Source: Ramlibacter sp. (GTDB taxonomy: Bacteria; Pseudomonadota; Gammaproteobacteria; Burkholderiales; Burkholderiaceae). Taken from it: DNA of 10,683 bases. The DNA is taken from NCBI GenBank assembly GCA_014376915.1, contig JACMQP010000191.1, positions 1 to 10,683 of the forward strand, given 5' to 3'. Each line of letters starts with the position of its first letter. Positions within the stretch are counted from its first letter, which is position 1. The notes under the pieces are model-generated. The model had not been told where the DNA came from. It did not search any database and worked only from the letters and a program-made list of their open reading frames with translations. A program made the translations under genes and the position numbers. Positions 1-6,983 of the stretch are shown here, in pieces.

Positions 1-169
1 CGCCGCGGAGCATGTCGGCCAGGCCGGCCTGCTGCACCAGGCCGTTGAGGGTGCTGAGCTGCGGGTCGCGCGCCAGCGTGTCGGCCACCGACACCGGGGC
101 CAAGGGGGTGGCGCAGCCGGCCAGCACGGCCAACAGGGGAGCAGCGAAAAGGACGCGAAGATTCAGCAT
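1..169 (-). CDS. Fasciclin-like lipoprotein, N-terminal part (runs off left edge)
   Basis: The open frame starts with ATG at 169 and is still open at the left edge after 56 codons. The N-terminus is a clear lipoprotein signal: a short positive start (MLNLR), a hydrophobic stretch, then lipobox L16-A17-G18 before Cys19. The mature protein should therefore be lipid-anchored at Cys19. After a short linker, residues about 29-56 read SVADTLARDPQLSTLNGLVQ followed by QAGLADMLRG. This is the usual opening of a fasciclin (FAS1/beta-Ig-h3) domain, with 'D-T-L...L-S-T-L...A-G-L-x-D-x-L'. FAS1 domains are extracytoplasmic adhesion or ligand-binding modules. The gene is divergent from pstS, and a Pho box on its own strand lies about 50-65 bp upstream. 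No strong Shine-Dalgarno sequence is visible. The lipoprotein call is firm; the fasciclin call rests on about 28 residues and the rest of the domain is outside the window. Confidence 0.75.
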   Translation of the reverse strand, partial: MLNLRVLFAAPLLAVLAGCATPLAPVSVADTLARDPQLSTLNGLVQQAGLADMLRG

Positions 170-217
170 GGTGTTGTTGCTCGGGAGTTGGTGACCAGGT
201 GAGGCTAGGGGCGGCCC

Positions 218-235
218 GTGACAGGACCGTGACAG
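218..235 (-). promoter_or_regulatory. Pho box facing the divergent lipoprotein gene
   Basis: Read on the minus strand this is CTGTCAC-ggtc-CTGTCAC: two identical 7-bp half-sites with an 11-bp period, matching the PhoB-binding consensus (CTGTCAT repeats separated by 4 bp). In the usual PhoB-promoter geometry a -10 element follows about 10 bp after the box, and TAGCCT sits at 207-202, only a weak match. The start codon at 169 would then have a leader of about 26 nt. The site is inferred from sequence; no binding data. Confidence 0.75.
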
Positions 236-237
236 CG

Positions 238-255
238 CTGTCATGCGTCTGTCAC
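238..255 (+). promoter_or_regulatory. Pho box of the pst-pho operon
   Basis: CTGTCAT-gcgt-CTGTCAC: two direct 7-bp repeats with a 4-bp spacer, a near-perfect PhoB-binding site. It lies 51-68 bp upstream of the pstS ATG. In known PhoB promoters the box takes the place of the -35 element. Because phoB and phoR are in the same operon, this site should make the whole unit positively autoregulated under phosphate limitation. Confidence 0.9.
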
Positions 256-265
256 ACAAGCTTCG

Positions 266-271
266 TAAAGT
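266..271 (+). promoter_or_regulatory. Probable -10 element of the pst-pho promoter
   Basis: TAAAGT, 4 of 6 matches to TATAAT, begins 11 bp after the end of the Pho box, the spacing expected for a PhoB-activated sigma-70 promoter. Transcription would start near 278, leaving a leader of about 28 nt before pstS. Confidence 0.45.
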
Positions 272-292
272 CGCTTCAGTCCCATCCCAACC

Positions 293-300
293 AGAGGTGA
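293..300 (+). promoter_or_regulatory. Ribosome binding site that fixes the pstS start
   Basis: AGAGGTGA lies 5 nt before the ATG at 306. An in-frame ATG at 243 is inside the Pho box itself and would add 21 residues ahead of a well-formed signal peptide, so it is not the start. Confidence 0.85.
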
Positions 301-305
301 ACCCC

Positions 306-1352
306 ATGAACAACCAGATCCTTCGTACCGCCGCCCTGTCGCTGGCTGGCTTCTCGGTCCTGTCCTTCGCCGGTACCGCCGCCGCCCAGGACGCGACCGG
401 CGCCGGCGCCAGCTTCCCGGCACCGCTTTATTCGAAGTGGGCCTCCGACTACAACAAGGCAACCGGCGCCAAGATCAACTACCAGTCGGTGGGTTCGGGC
501 GCCGGCATCAAGCAGATCGACAGCAAGACCGTGGACTTCGGTGCTTCCGATGCCCCGCTGAAAGACGAGGAGCTTGCCAAAAAGGGCCAGCTCCAGTTCC
601 CGACGGTGATCGGCGGCGTGATTCCCGTGATCAACGTCAAGGGCATTGCCCCGGGCCAGCTCAAGCTCAACGGCCAGGTGCTGGGCGATATCTACCTGGG
701 CAAGATCACCAAGTGGAACGATGCGGCGATCAAGGCGCTCAACCCCAGCCTGCCGCTGCCCGATGCGGCCATCTCGCCGGTCCGCCGCGCCGATGGATCG
801 GGCACGACCTTCATCTTCACCAACTACCTGAGCAAAGTGAACCCGGAGTGGAAGACCAAGGTCGGCGAAGGCACGGCGGTGAACTGGCCGACCGGCGCGG
901 GCGGCAAGGGCAATGAAGGCGTAGCCGCCTTCGTTGGCCGCCTGCCCAATTCGATCGGCTATGTCGAGTACGCCTACGTGAAGCAGAACAAGATGGCTTA
1001 CGCGCTCATGCAGAATGCGGCCGGCCAGTTTGTGGCGCCTGACGACTCGAGCTTCAAGGCCGCCGCCGCCGGAGCGGAGTGGTCCAAGAGCTTCTACCAG
1101 ATCCTGACCAACCAGCCGGGCGCCCAGTCCTGGCCCCTGACCGGCGCCACCTTCATCCTGATGCACAAGGTGCAGGACAAGCCGGCCCAGGCCGCGGCCA
1201 CCTTGAAGTTCTTCCAGTGGGCCTATCAGAACGGCGACAAGACCGCCGGCGACCTCGACTACGTGCCGATGCCGGCGGCGGTGAAGACCCAGATCGAAAA
1301 GGCCTGGGGTGAGATCAAGGACGGGTCGGGCAAGGCCATCGCTTTCAAGTAA
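306..1352 (+). CDS. pstS: Phosphate ABC transporter, periplasmic phosphate-binding protein PstS
   Basis: 348 residues. PstS captures inorganic phosphate in the periplasm and hands it to the PstCA channel. Residues 1-27 are a Sec signal peptide (basic start, hydrophobic core, cleavage after A25-A26-A27). The mature protein opens with the family hallmark [14 protein letters not shown] (about 32-45). Phosphate-binding segments are visible: [10 protein letters not shown] (61-70), DFGASDAPL (77-85, with D82 in the place of the phosphate-contacting Asp) and RADGSGTT (161-168, Arg plus the Ser-Gly-Thr loop). The length is normal for the family. The start at 306 is chosen for its strong ribosome binding site and correct signal peptide. 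It is the first gene of a seven-gene pst-pho operon, directly behind the Pho box, and should be the most abundant product under phosphate starvation. Confidence 0.97.
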   Translation: MNNQILRTAALSLAGFSVLSFAGTAAAQDATGAGASFPAPLYSKWASDYNKATGAKINYQSVGSGAGIKQIDSKTVDFGASDAPLKDEELAKKGQLQFPTVIGGVIPVINVKGIAPGQLKLNGQVLGDIYLGKITKWNDAAIKALNPSLPLPDAAISPVRRADGSGTTFIFTNYLSKVNPEWKTKVGEGTAVNWPTGAGGKGNEGVAAFVGRLPNSIGYVEYAYVKQNKMAYALMQNAAGQFVAPDDSSFKAAAAGAEWSKSFYQILTNQPGAQSWPLTGATFILMHKVQDKPAQAAATLKFFQWAYQNGDKTAGDLDYVPMPAAVKTQIEKAWGEIKDGSGKAIAFK

Positions 1353-1443
1353 GCACTGCAGCCGACACCGCCACGATTCGAGGAAGGGCTACCGTGTCCT
1401 CTACACTTCCGGCGCATGAAGCTTCGTTCAACCTGCCCAGTCC

Positions 1444-1465
1444 GCGCTCCAAGGGGGCGGAGCGC
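1444..1465 (+). other. Stem-loop at the pstS-pstC junction
   Basis: A perfect 7-bp inverted repeat, GCGCTCC / GGAGCGC, encloses an 8-nt loop (1451-1458). Its 3' arm contains GGAG (1459-1462), the Shine-Dalgarno sequence of the ATG at 1469 that I favour as the pstC start. There is no following T-run, so it is not an intrinsic terminator. It could restrain pstC translation or protect the upstream pstS message. It could also be a copy of a dispersed palindromic repeat. If pstC instead starts at 1394, the element is inside the coding sequence. Confidence 0.45.
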
Positions 1466-1468
1466 AAG

Positions 1469-2434
1469 ATGAACATGCCGCCCGTAGGGAATCCCTTGCG
1501 CACCTCCGCCATCGCCGACCGACTGTTCGGCTGGGCTGCCAAGGGGGCGGCACTGGTCACGCTCGGGCTGCTGGCCGCCATCCTGCTGTCCCTGCTGGTG
1601 GGGGCCTGGCCGGCGATCCAGAAGTACGGCCTCGGCTTTCTCACCAACAGCGTCTGGGATCCCGTCAACGAGGAGTTCGGCGGGCTGGTGATGATCTACG
1701 GCACGGTCGTCACCTCGCTGATCGCGCTGGTGATCGCGGTGCCGGTCAGCTTCGGCATCGCCCTGTTTCTCACCGAGCTGTCGCCGGCCTGGCTCAAGCG
1801 GCCGCTCGGCACGGCGATCGAATTGCTGGCGGCGATTCCGTCCATCGTCTACGGCATGTGGGGCCTGCTGGTGTTCGGCCCGATCCTCGCCACCTTCGTG
1901 CAGCAGCCGCTGCAGAGCCTGTTTGCCGGCGTGCCTTTTCTGGGCGCCCTGGTATCGGGGCCGCCGGTGGGCATCGGCATCCTGTCGGCCGGGATCATCC
2001 TGGCCATCATGATCATTCCCTTCATCGCCGCCGTGATGCGCGACGTGTTCGACGTCACGCCGCCGATGCTCAAGGAGTCGGCCTACGCGCTGGGCTCCAC
2101 CACCTGGGAAGTGATGTCGAAGGTGGTGCTGCCCTACACCAAAGCCGGTGTCATCGGCGGCATCATGCTGGGCCTGGGCCGCGCGCTGGGAGAAACCATG
2201 GCGGTGACCTTCGTGATCGGCAATTTCAACCAGCTCGACTCGCTTTCGTTGTTCCAGGCGGCCAACAGCATCACGTCCGCCCTCGCCAACGAATTCGCCG
2301 AGGCCGGCGAGGGGCTGCACCAGGCGGCGCTGATCTACCTGGGCCTGGTGCTGTTTTTCATCACCTTCGTGGTGCTGGCCCTGTCCAAGCTGCTGCTGGC
2401 ACGCCTGCGCCGCAACGAAGGAGCCAAGACATGA
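1469..2434 (+). CDS. pstC: Phosphate ABC transporter permease PstC
   Basis: 321 residues from the ATG at 1469. It is one of the two inner-membrane permease subunits forming the phosphate channel with PstA. Six hydrophobic segments are visible, the first at about residues 26-45. The conserved runs [20 protein letters not shown] and [15 protein letters not shown] are diagnostic of PstC. The cytoplasmic EAA loop that docks on PstB spans about 202-246 (KESAYALG ... [11 protein letters not shown]). The start is uncertain. A GTG at 1394, behind AGGAAGGG, would add 25 residues. I prefer 1469 because the length matches E. coli PstC (319), it is an ATG with GGAG six bases upstream, and codons just after 1394 use A/T third positions far more than the rest of the gene. 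The stop overlaps the ATG of a mini-ORF at 2431. Confidence 0.95.
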   Translation: MNMPPVGNPLRTSAIADRLFGWAAKGAALVTLGLLAAILLSLLVGAWPAIQKYGLGFLTNSVWDPVNEEFGGLVMIYGTVVTSLIALVIAVPVSFGIALFLTELSPAWLKRPLGTAIELLAAIPSIVYGMWGLLVFGPILATFVQQPLQSLFAGVPFLGALVSGPPVGIGILSAGIILAIMIIPFIAAVMRDVFDVTPPMLKESAYALGSTTWEVMSKVVLPYTKAGVIGGIMLGLGRALGETMAVTFVIGNFNQLDSLSLFQAANSITSALANEFAEAGEGLHQAALIYLGLVLFFITFVVLALSKLLLARLRRNEGAKT

Positions 2435-2496
2435 ACCGCCCGGCCGAGCCGAAGGCTCACAGCACCGCAGCCTGCAGAGCGGAGGTGACCCAATGA
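2431..2496 (+). other. 21-codon mini-ORF bridging pstC and pstA (possible coupling ORF)
   Basis: The frame starts [11 protein letters not shown] and ends REF-independent as AEVTQ, 21 residues in all. Its ATG overlaps the pstC stop as ATGA (2431-2434), and its own stop overlaps the pstA start as ATGA (2493-2496). AAGGAG (2418-2423) lies 7 nt before its ATG, although that sequence also encodes the conserved Asn-Glu-Gly-Ala end of PstC. The peptide is polar with no recognisable domain. It may be translated mainly to pass ribosomes from pstC to pstA, or it may be the remnant of an older pstA N-terminus. Translation is not shown by the sequence alone. Confidence 0.3.
2481..2488 (+). promoter_or_regulatory. 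Strong ribosome binding site of pstA
   Basis: GGAGGTGA, a near-complete match to the anti-Shine-Dalgarno sequence, ends 4 nt before the pstA ATG at 2493 and fixes that start. It lies inside the mini-ORF frame. Confidence 0.85.
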
Positions 2497-3404
2497 GCGC
2501 CGAAGCGCAAATTGCCGTGGAGGGCACGGGAGAGAGCCTGCTGCGCAAGGTCGGCGCTGCCCGCGGGCGCGAGCACAAGTACGCGGCACGCAAGCGCGTC
2601 AACGCAGTCGCGCTCACGCTGTCGCTGCTGGCGATGGTGTTCGGCATCTTCTGGCTGATCTGGATCCTGTGGGACACGGTGCGCCTCGGTGTCGGCGGAC
2701 TGACCTGGGCCACCCTGTCGCAGATGACGCCGCCGCCCAACGAGGCCGGTGGCCTTGCCAACGCCATCTACGGTTCGTTCCTGATGGTGGCCCTGGCCAC
2801 CTTGGTCGCCACGCCGATCGGCATCATGGCCGGCATCTATCTGGCCGAGTACGACGTCAAGGGCTGGCTCGGCTCGCTCACGCGCTTCGTCAACGACATC
2901 CTCCTGTCCGCGCCTTCGATCGTCATCGGCCTGTTCGTCTATGCCGTCGTCGTGTCGCGCTTCAAGTCGTTTTCCGGCTGGGCCGGGGTCGCCGCGCTGG
3001 CTCTGATCGTGGTCCCGGTGGTGATCCGGACCACCGAAAACATGCTGATGCTGGTGCCTTCGGGCCTGCGCGAAGCGGCCTACGCCCTGGGTGCGCCGAA
3101 GTGGAAGGTGATCATGAGCATCACGCTGCGCGCGGCCCGGGCCGGTGTGGTCACGGGCGTGCTGCTGGCGGTGGCCCGGATCTCGGGCGAGACCGCGCCG
3201 CTGCTCTTCACCGCGCTGAGCAACCAGTTCTGGACCTCCAGCCTGGGCGAGCCGATGGCCAGCCTGCCGGTCACGATTTTCAAGTTCGCGATGAGCCCCT
3301 ATGAGAACTGGCAGCAGCTGGCCTGGGCCGGCGTGTTCCTGATCACGGTCGCCGTGCTGGGGTTGAACATCCTGGCGCGGGTCCTGACGCGCAACAAGAT
3401 TTGA
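2493..3404 (+). CDS. pstA: Phosphate ABC transporter permease PstA
   Basis: 303 residues, close to the usual length (E. coli 296). It is the second inner-membrane channel subunit. A polar, basic N-terminal tail (about 1-36) precedes the first membrane segment (about 37-60, ending [11 protein letters not shown]). It is followed by family landmarks [14 protein letters not shown] (79-92), [13 protein letters not shown] (108-120) and [19 protein letters not shown] (132-150). The EAA loop that contacts PstB is about 193-237 (REAAYALG ... [10 protein letters not shown]), and the C-terminus [12 protein letters not shown] is typical. The start is set by the strong GGAGGTGA. It is separated from pstC by a 21-codon open frame overlapping both genes, and from pstB by only 11 nt. 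Confidence 0.96.
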   Translation: MSAEAQIAVEGTGESLLRKVGAARGREHKYAARKRVNAVALTLSLLAMVFGIFWLIWILWDTVRLGVGGLTWATLSQMTPPPNEAGGLANAIYGSFLMVALATLVATPIGIMAGIYLAEYDVKGWLGSLTRFVNDILLSAPSIVIGLFVYAVVVSRFKSFSGWAGVAALALIVVPVVIRTTENMLMLVPSGLREAAYALGAPKWKVIMSITLRAARAGVVTGVLLAVARISGETAPLLFTALSNQFWTSSLGEPMASLPVTIFKFAMSPYENWQQLAWAGVFLITVAVLGLNILARVLTRNKI

Positions 3405-3415
3405 CAAGGCCCCAG

Positions 3416-4195
3416 ATGATGACCGCCACCGCAAGCAACGCCAGCTCGAAAATTTCGATCCGCGACCTCAATTTCTACTACGGCAAGTTCCACGCCCTCA
3501 AGAGCATCAACCTGGAGATCCCGGAAAAGAAGGTCACGGCCTTCATCGGCCCGTCCGGCTGCGGCAAGTCCACCTTGCTGCGCACCTTCAACCGCATGTT
3601 CGAGCTCTATCCCGACCAGCGCGCCGAGGGCGAGATCGTGCTGGACGGCGAGAACCTGCTGACGTCGAAGCAGGACGTCGCTCTGATCCGCGCCCGGATC
3701 GGCATGGTGTTCCAGAAGCCCACGCCGTTCCCGATGTCGATCTACGACAACATCGCCTTCGGCGTGCGCCTGTTCGAGAACCTCAATGCGACCGACATGG
3801 ACGAGCGGGTCGAGTGGGCTCTGCGCAAGGCGGCGTTGTGGGGCGAGGTCCGCGACAAGATGAACCAGAGCGGCGCCAGCCTGTCGGGCGGCCAGCAGCA
3901 GCGGCTGTGTATCGCGCGCGGCATCGCCATCAAGCCCGAGGTGCTGCTGCTGGACGAGCCGTGTTCGGCGCTGGATCCGATCTCCACGGCGAAGATCGAG
4001 GAACTGATCGCCGAGCTGAAGAGCGACTACACCGTGGTCATCGTGACCCACAACATGCAGCAGGCGGCGCGGGTCAGTGACTACACTGCCTACATGTACC
4101 TGGGCGACCTGATGGAGGTCGGCGAGACCGAGCAGATCTTCTTCAAGCCGGCGCGCAAGGAAACTGAGGATTACATCACCGGGAGATTCGGTTAA
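3416..4195 (+). CDS. pstB: Phosphate ABC transporter ATP-binding protein PstB
   Basis: 259 residues. It is the cytoplasmic ATPase that powers phosphate import through PstCA. All nucleotide-binding motifs are intact: Walker [10 protein letters not shown] (45-53), Q-loop at Q100 in [20 protein letters not shown], signature LSGGQQQR (156-163), Walker B VLLLDEP (176-182) and H-loop His212 in VIVTHNM. The run [17 protein letters not shown] and the end ITGRFG are PstB-specific. AAGG (3406-3409) supports the ATG at 3416; a second ATG follows directly at 3419, and a TTG at 3401 would overlap pstA but has poorer support. The TAA stop shares its last base with the phoU ATG (TAATG), which suggests translational coupling. 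Confidence 0.96.
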   Translation: MMTATASNASSKISIRDLNFYYGKFHALKSINLEIPEKKVTAFIGPSGCGKSTLLRTFNRMFELYPDQRAEGEIVLDGENLLTSKQDVALIRARIGMVFQKPTPFPMSIYDNIAFGVRLFENLNATDMDERVEWALRKAALWGEVRDKMNQSGASLSGGQQQRLCIARGIAIKPEVLLLDEPCSALDPISTAKIEELIAELKSDYTVVIVTHNMQQAARVSDYTAYMYLGDLMEVGETEQIFFKPARKETEDYITGRFG

Positions 4196-4896
4196 TGCCT
4201 GATAAACACCTCTCCACCCAGTTCGACAGCGAACTTAACGGCGTCTCCTCCAGGGTCATGGAGCTCGGCGGGCTGGTCGAGTCCCAGATCCGCCAGGCGA
4301 TCTACGCGTTCACCCAGCACAGCGTGGAAGCTGCCGACGAGGTGATGGAGATCGAGAACCGCGTCAACCAGATGGAGATCGACATCGACCGTGAGCTGTC
4401 GTCGATCATCGCCCGGCGCCAGCCGACGGCGCGTGACCTGCGCCTGCTGATCGCGATTTCCAAGACCACGGCCAACCTCGAGCGTGTGGGGGACGAGACC
4501 AACAAGATCGCGCGGATGGTCAAGTCGATCATCAGCAGCGGTTCAGCCCGAACCCTGCCGTCGTCCGAGCTGCGGGTCGCGGCCGACCTGGCCTCGGGAC
4601 TGCTGCGCAAGGCCCTGGATGCCTTCGCCCGGCTGGACACCGCGATGGCGGTGACGATCCTGAAGGAAGACGACGCGATCGACCAGGAGTTCGACGGCTT
4701 CGTGCGCAAGCTCATCACCTACATGATGGAAGATCCGCGCACGATCTCCGCCAGCCTGGATCTGCTGTTCCTCGCCAAAGCGATCGAGCGCATCGGCGAC
4801 CACGCCAAGAACATCGCCGAGTTCATCATCTACATCGTCAAGGGCGCGGACGTTCGCCACTCGTCGATGGAAGACATTGAATCCGCCGTGAAATGA
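4195..4896 (+). CDS. phoU: Phosphate signalling complex protein PhoU
   Basis: 233 residues, the usual length. PhoU is a cytoplasmic helical-bundle protein that connects PstSCAB to PhoR: with ample phosphate it keeps PhoR in its inhibitory state. The two symmetric metal-binding repeats of the family are present: ERVGDETNKIARMV (E96-D100) and ERIGDHAKNIAEF (E198-D202), each near the end of one three-helix bundle. The N-terminus (HLSTQFDSELNGVSSRVMELGGLVE) and the run ARRQPTARDLRLLIAI are also typical. The start codon overlaps the pstB stop by one base, with GGGAG at 4181-4185. The stop overlaps the phoB start as ATGA (4893-4896), so pstB, phoU and phoB form a translationally coupled block. Confidence 0.96.
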   Translation: MPDKHLSTQFDSELNGVSSRVMELGGLVESQIRQAIYAFTQHSVEAADEVMEIENRVNQMEIDIDRELSSIIARRQPTARDLRLLIAISKTTANLERVGDETNKIARMVKSIISSGSARTLPSSELRVAADLASGLLRKALDAFARLDTAMAVTILKEDDAIDQEFDGFVRKLITYMMEDPRTISASLDLLFLAKAIERIGDHAKNIAEFIIYIVKGADVRHSSMEDIESAVK

Positions 4897-5600
4897 AGCA
4901 GCAGCCCCGTGTCCTGGTCGTCGAGGACGAGCCGTCGATCGCCGAGCTGATTTCGGTCAACCTGCGCCACAACGGGTTCGCGCCGGTGTGGGCGGAAGAC
5001 GGCGTCGCAGCGCAGCGCGAACTCGATGCCGTCCGGCCGGACGTCATCCTGCTGGACTGGATGCTGCCGGGGCAAAGCGGGCTGGCGCTGGCGCGCAAGT
5101 GGCGCGGCGACAGCCGGACCAGGACGATCCCGATCCTGATGCTCACCGCCCGCGGTGATGAGCCGGACAAGGTGGCCGGGCTGGACGCCGGCGCCGACGA
5201 CTACATCACCAAGCCGTTCTCGACCCAGGAACTGCTGGCGCGGATCCGCGCGGTATTGCGACGGCGTGCGCCGGAGCAGGTCAGCGAGACCGTGACCATC
5301 GGTGAGCTGGCGCTCGACGGCGCCACCCACAGGGTCAGCTGGCAGGGCCGGCAGCTCAAGGTCGGCCCGACCGAGTTCAAGTTGCTGAACTACCTGATGA
5401 AGCATCCCGAGCGGGTGCACAGCCGCTCGCAGCTGCTGGACAAGGTCTGGGGCGATCATGTGTTCATCGAGGAGCGGACCGTGGATGTCCACGTGAAGCG
5501 CCTGCGCGAAGCGCTGGGCCCGGCGGCCAGCGGGCTGGAGACGGGGCGCGGCGCCGGCTACCGGCTGACCGCGCAGATCGCCAGTCCGGCCGCGAACTGA
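4893..5600 (+). CDS. phoB: Phosphate regulon response regulator PhoB
   Basis: 235 residues. PhoB is an OmpR-family DNA-binding response regulator that activates Pho-box promoters when phosphorylated. The receiver domain (about 5-122) has the acidic pair E11/D12/E13, phospho-acceptor Asp55 in LLDWMLPG, switch Thr85 in LMLTARGDE and Lys107 in ITKPFS. The winged-helix domain (about 132-230) has FKLLNYLMKHP and the DNA-recognition segment ERTVDVHVKRLREALG (194-209), ending GAGYRL. This is the PhoB version of the recognition helix. It overlaps phoU by 4 nt and has no obvious Shine-Dalgarno sequence of its own, so it probably relies on ribosomes from phoU. Its likely targets include the two Pho boxes at 218-255. 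Confidence 0.96.
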   Translation: MKQQPRVLVVEDEPSIAELISVNLRHNGFAPVWAEDGVAAQRELDAVRPDVILLDWMLPGQSGLALARKWRGDSRTRTIPILMLTARGDEPDKVAGLDAGADDYITKPFSTQELLARIRAVLRRRAPEQVSETVTIGELALDGATHRVSWQGRQLKVGPTEFKLLNYLMKHPERVHSRSQLLDKVWGDHVFIEERTVDVHVKRLREALGPAASGLETGRGAGYRLTAQIASPAAN

Positions 5601-5630
5601 ACGGGCCGCGCCGGTCGCTGCTCCTGTTCC

Positions 5631-6983
5631 ATGCTGTTTCGCATTTCGCAGTTCGTCATCAGCCTGCTGGCCGGGGCGCTGCTGGGGTGGTGGCTGGCGG
5701 CGACGCCCGGTGCCGTGGCCGGCCTGATGACGGGCTCCCTGCTGTGGTTCGGACTCGACCTGGCGCGTGGGATGAAGGTGGCGCGCTGGCTGCGCAACCC
5801 CGACCCGGGCCAGGAGCTGGCAATGCGTGGGCTCTGGGGCGAGGTCGCCGACCGGGCGCGCCGCGCGCTGCGCGCCCGCGAGCAGCAGGCGCAGGCAAGC
5901 GACCAGCGGCTGCAGGACTTCCTGGCCGCGATCCAGGCCTCGCCCAACGGCGTCGTGCTGCTCGATGCCGAAGGCCGGATCGAGTGGTGCAACCAGACGG
6001 CGGCAACGCAGCTGGGCATCGATGCCCGGCGCGACATGTTGCAGCTGATCGGCAATCTGGTGCGCGATCCCGGCTTCGCGGCTTACCACGGTTCCGGCGA
6101 CTATCGCCGCGACATCGTGGTGACCGGCCGCGAAAGCACGTCGTCGCGGCCGGTGCGCATCTCGGTCCAGCTCCATCCCTATGGCGAAGGCCGTCAGCTG
6201 TTGCTGACCCGCGACATCACCGCGCTGGAGCAGGCCGAAACCATGCGGCGCGACTTCGTCGCCAACGTGTCGCACGAAATCCGGACGCCGCTCACGGTGC
6301 TGACCGGATTCGTCGAGACCATGCAGAACCTGCCGTTGTCGCGGGAGGAACAGGTGCGCTACCTCGCGCTGATGGCGCAGCAGTCGCTGCGCATGCAGAC
6401 GCTGGTCAGCGATCTGCTGACGCTATCCCGGCTGGAAGGCAGCCCACCGCCGGCCACCGGCGAATGGACGCCGGTCGCGGCCCTGCTGGCCCACTGCGAA
6501 CAGGAGGCGAGAGCGCTCGGCAACGCGCTGCGCAAGAAGCAGGAACTGCGTTTTGCGGCGGCGCCTGAAGGCGACGTGGCCGGTTCGCAAAGCGAGCTGC
6601 TCAGCGCCCTGTCCAACCTGGTCAGCAACGCCGTGCGCTACACGTCTGCAGGTGGCGCAATCGACGTCGGCTGGCAGCCGCTGGCGGACGGCCGCGCGGT
6701 GTTCTCGGTGCGCGACACTGGTCCCGGCATCGCGCCCGAGCATCTGCCGCGGCTGACCGAGCGCTTCTACCGCATCGACAGAAGCCGCTCGCGCGAGACC
6801 GGCGGAACCGGCCTCGGGCTGGCGATCGTCAAGCACGTGGTGCAGAGGCACGGCGCCGAGCTGAAAGTCGAGAGCACGCCGGGCGCCGGTTCGACCTTCT
6901 CGATCGTCTTTCCGGCCGTGCGCCTTCGCGCCGCGGTCAGGCCGGCGTTCGCGCCGAACGAACAGCCCGCCACAGAATCGTGA
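5631..6983 (+). CDS. phoR: Phosphate regulon sensor histidine kinase PhoR
   Basis: 450 residues. PhoR is the membrane-bound kinase/phosphatase partner of PhoB. Two adjacent membrane segments lie at about 5-24 and 27-45 with almost no periplasmic loop. That is normal for PhoR, which senses phosphate through PstSCAB-PhoU rather than directly. A charged linker and PAS domain (about 90-200) precede the H-box VSHEIRTPLT, with phospho-acceptor His215. The ATP-binding domain has the N-box NLVSNAVRYT (N329, N333), G1 box DTGPGI (D362) and G2 box GTGLGLA. No ribosome binding site is visible before the ATG at 5631, 30 nt after phoB, and no other start lies in frame upstream, so coupling to phoB is likely. 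The last 47 bp overlap the 3' end of the convergent transporter gene. Confidence 0.95.
   Translation: MLFRISQFVISLLAGALLGWWLAATPGAVAGLMTGSLLWFGLDLARGMKVARWLRNPDPGQELAMRGLWGEVADRARRALRAREQQAQASDQRLQDFLAAIQASPNGVVLLDAEGRIEWCNQTAATQLGIDARRDMLQLIGNLVRDPGFAAYHGSGDYRRDIVVTGRESTSSRPVRISVQLHPYGEGRQLLLTRDITALEQAETMRRDFVANVSHEIRTPLTVLTGFVETMQNLPLSREEQVRYLALMAQQSLRMQTLVSDLLTLSRLEGSPPPATGEWTPVAALLAHCEQEARALGNALRKKQELRFAAAPEGDVAGSQSELLSALSNLVSNAVRYTSAGGAIDVGWQPLADGRAVFSVRDTGPGIAPEHLPRLTERFYRIDRSRSRETGGTGLGLAIVKHVVQRHGAELKVESTPGAGSTFSIVFPAVRLRAAVRPAFAPNEQPATES

Noticed and set aside
12..194. A 60-codon plus-strand frame at the left edge
   Set aside because: It is antisense to the lipoprotein gene, whose signal peptide and lipobox are convincing, and it has no features of its own.
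243..305. An upstream ATG for pstS at 243
   Set aside because: It lies within the Pho box, has no ribosome binding site, and would put 21 polar residues ahead of a good signal peptide.
1353..1393. A possible terminator directly after pstS
   Set aside because: No stem followed by a T-run is present; only the stem-loop further on (1444-1465) has structure.
1449..1550. The 12-mer CCAAGGGGGCGG occurring at 1449-1460 and again at 1539-1550
   Set aside because: Flanking bases do not match and the second copy is inside conserved pstC coding sequence; chance similarity in GC-rich DNA is enough to explain it.
1259..2767. A 502-codon open frame on the minus strand opposite pstS-pstC-pstA
   Set aside because: Low-complexity His/Gln/Arg-rich antisense translation crossing three clear genes.
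4830..6275. A 481-codon open frame on the minus strand opposite phoB-phoR
   Set aside because: Antisense to two genes with intact catalytic motifs, and no recognisable domain of its own.
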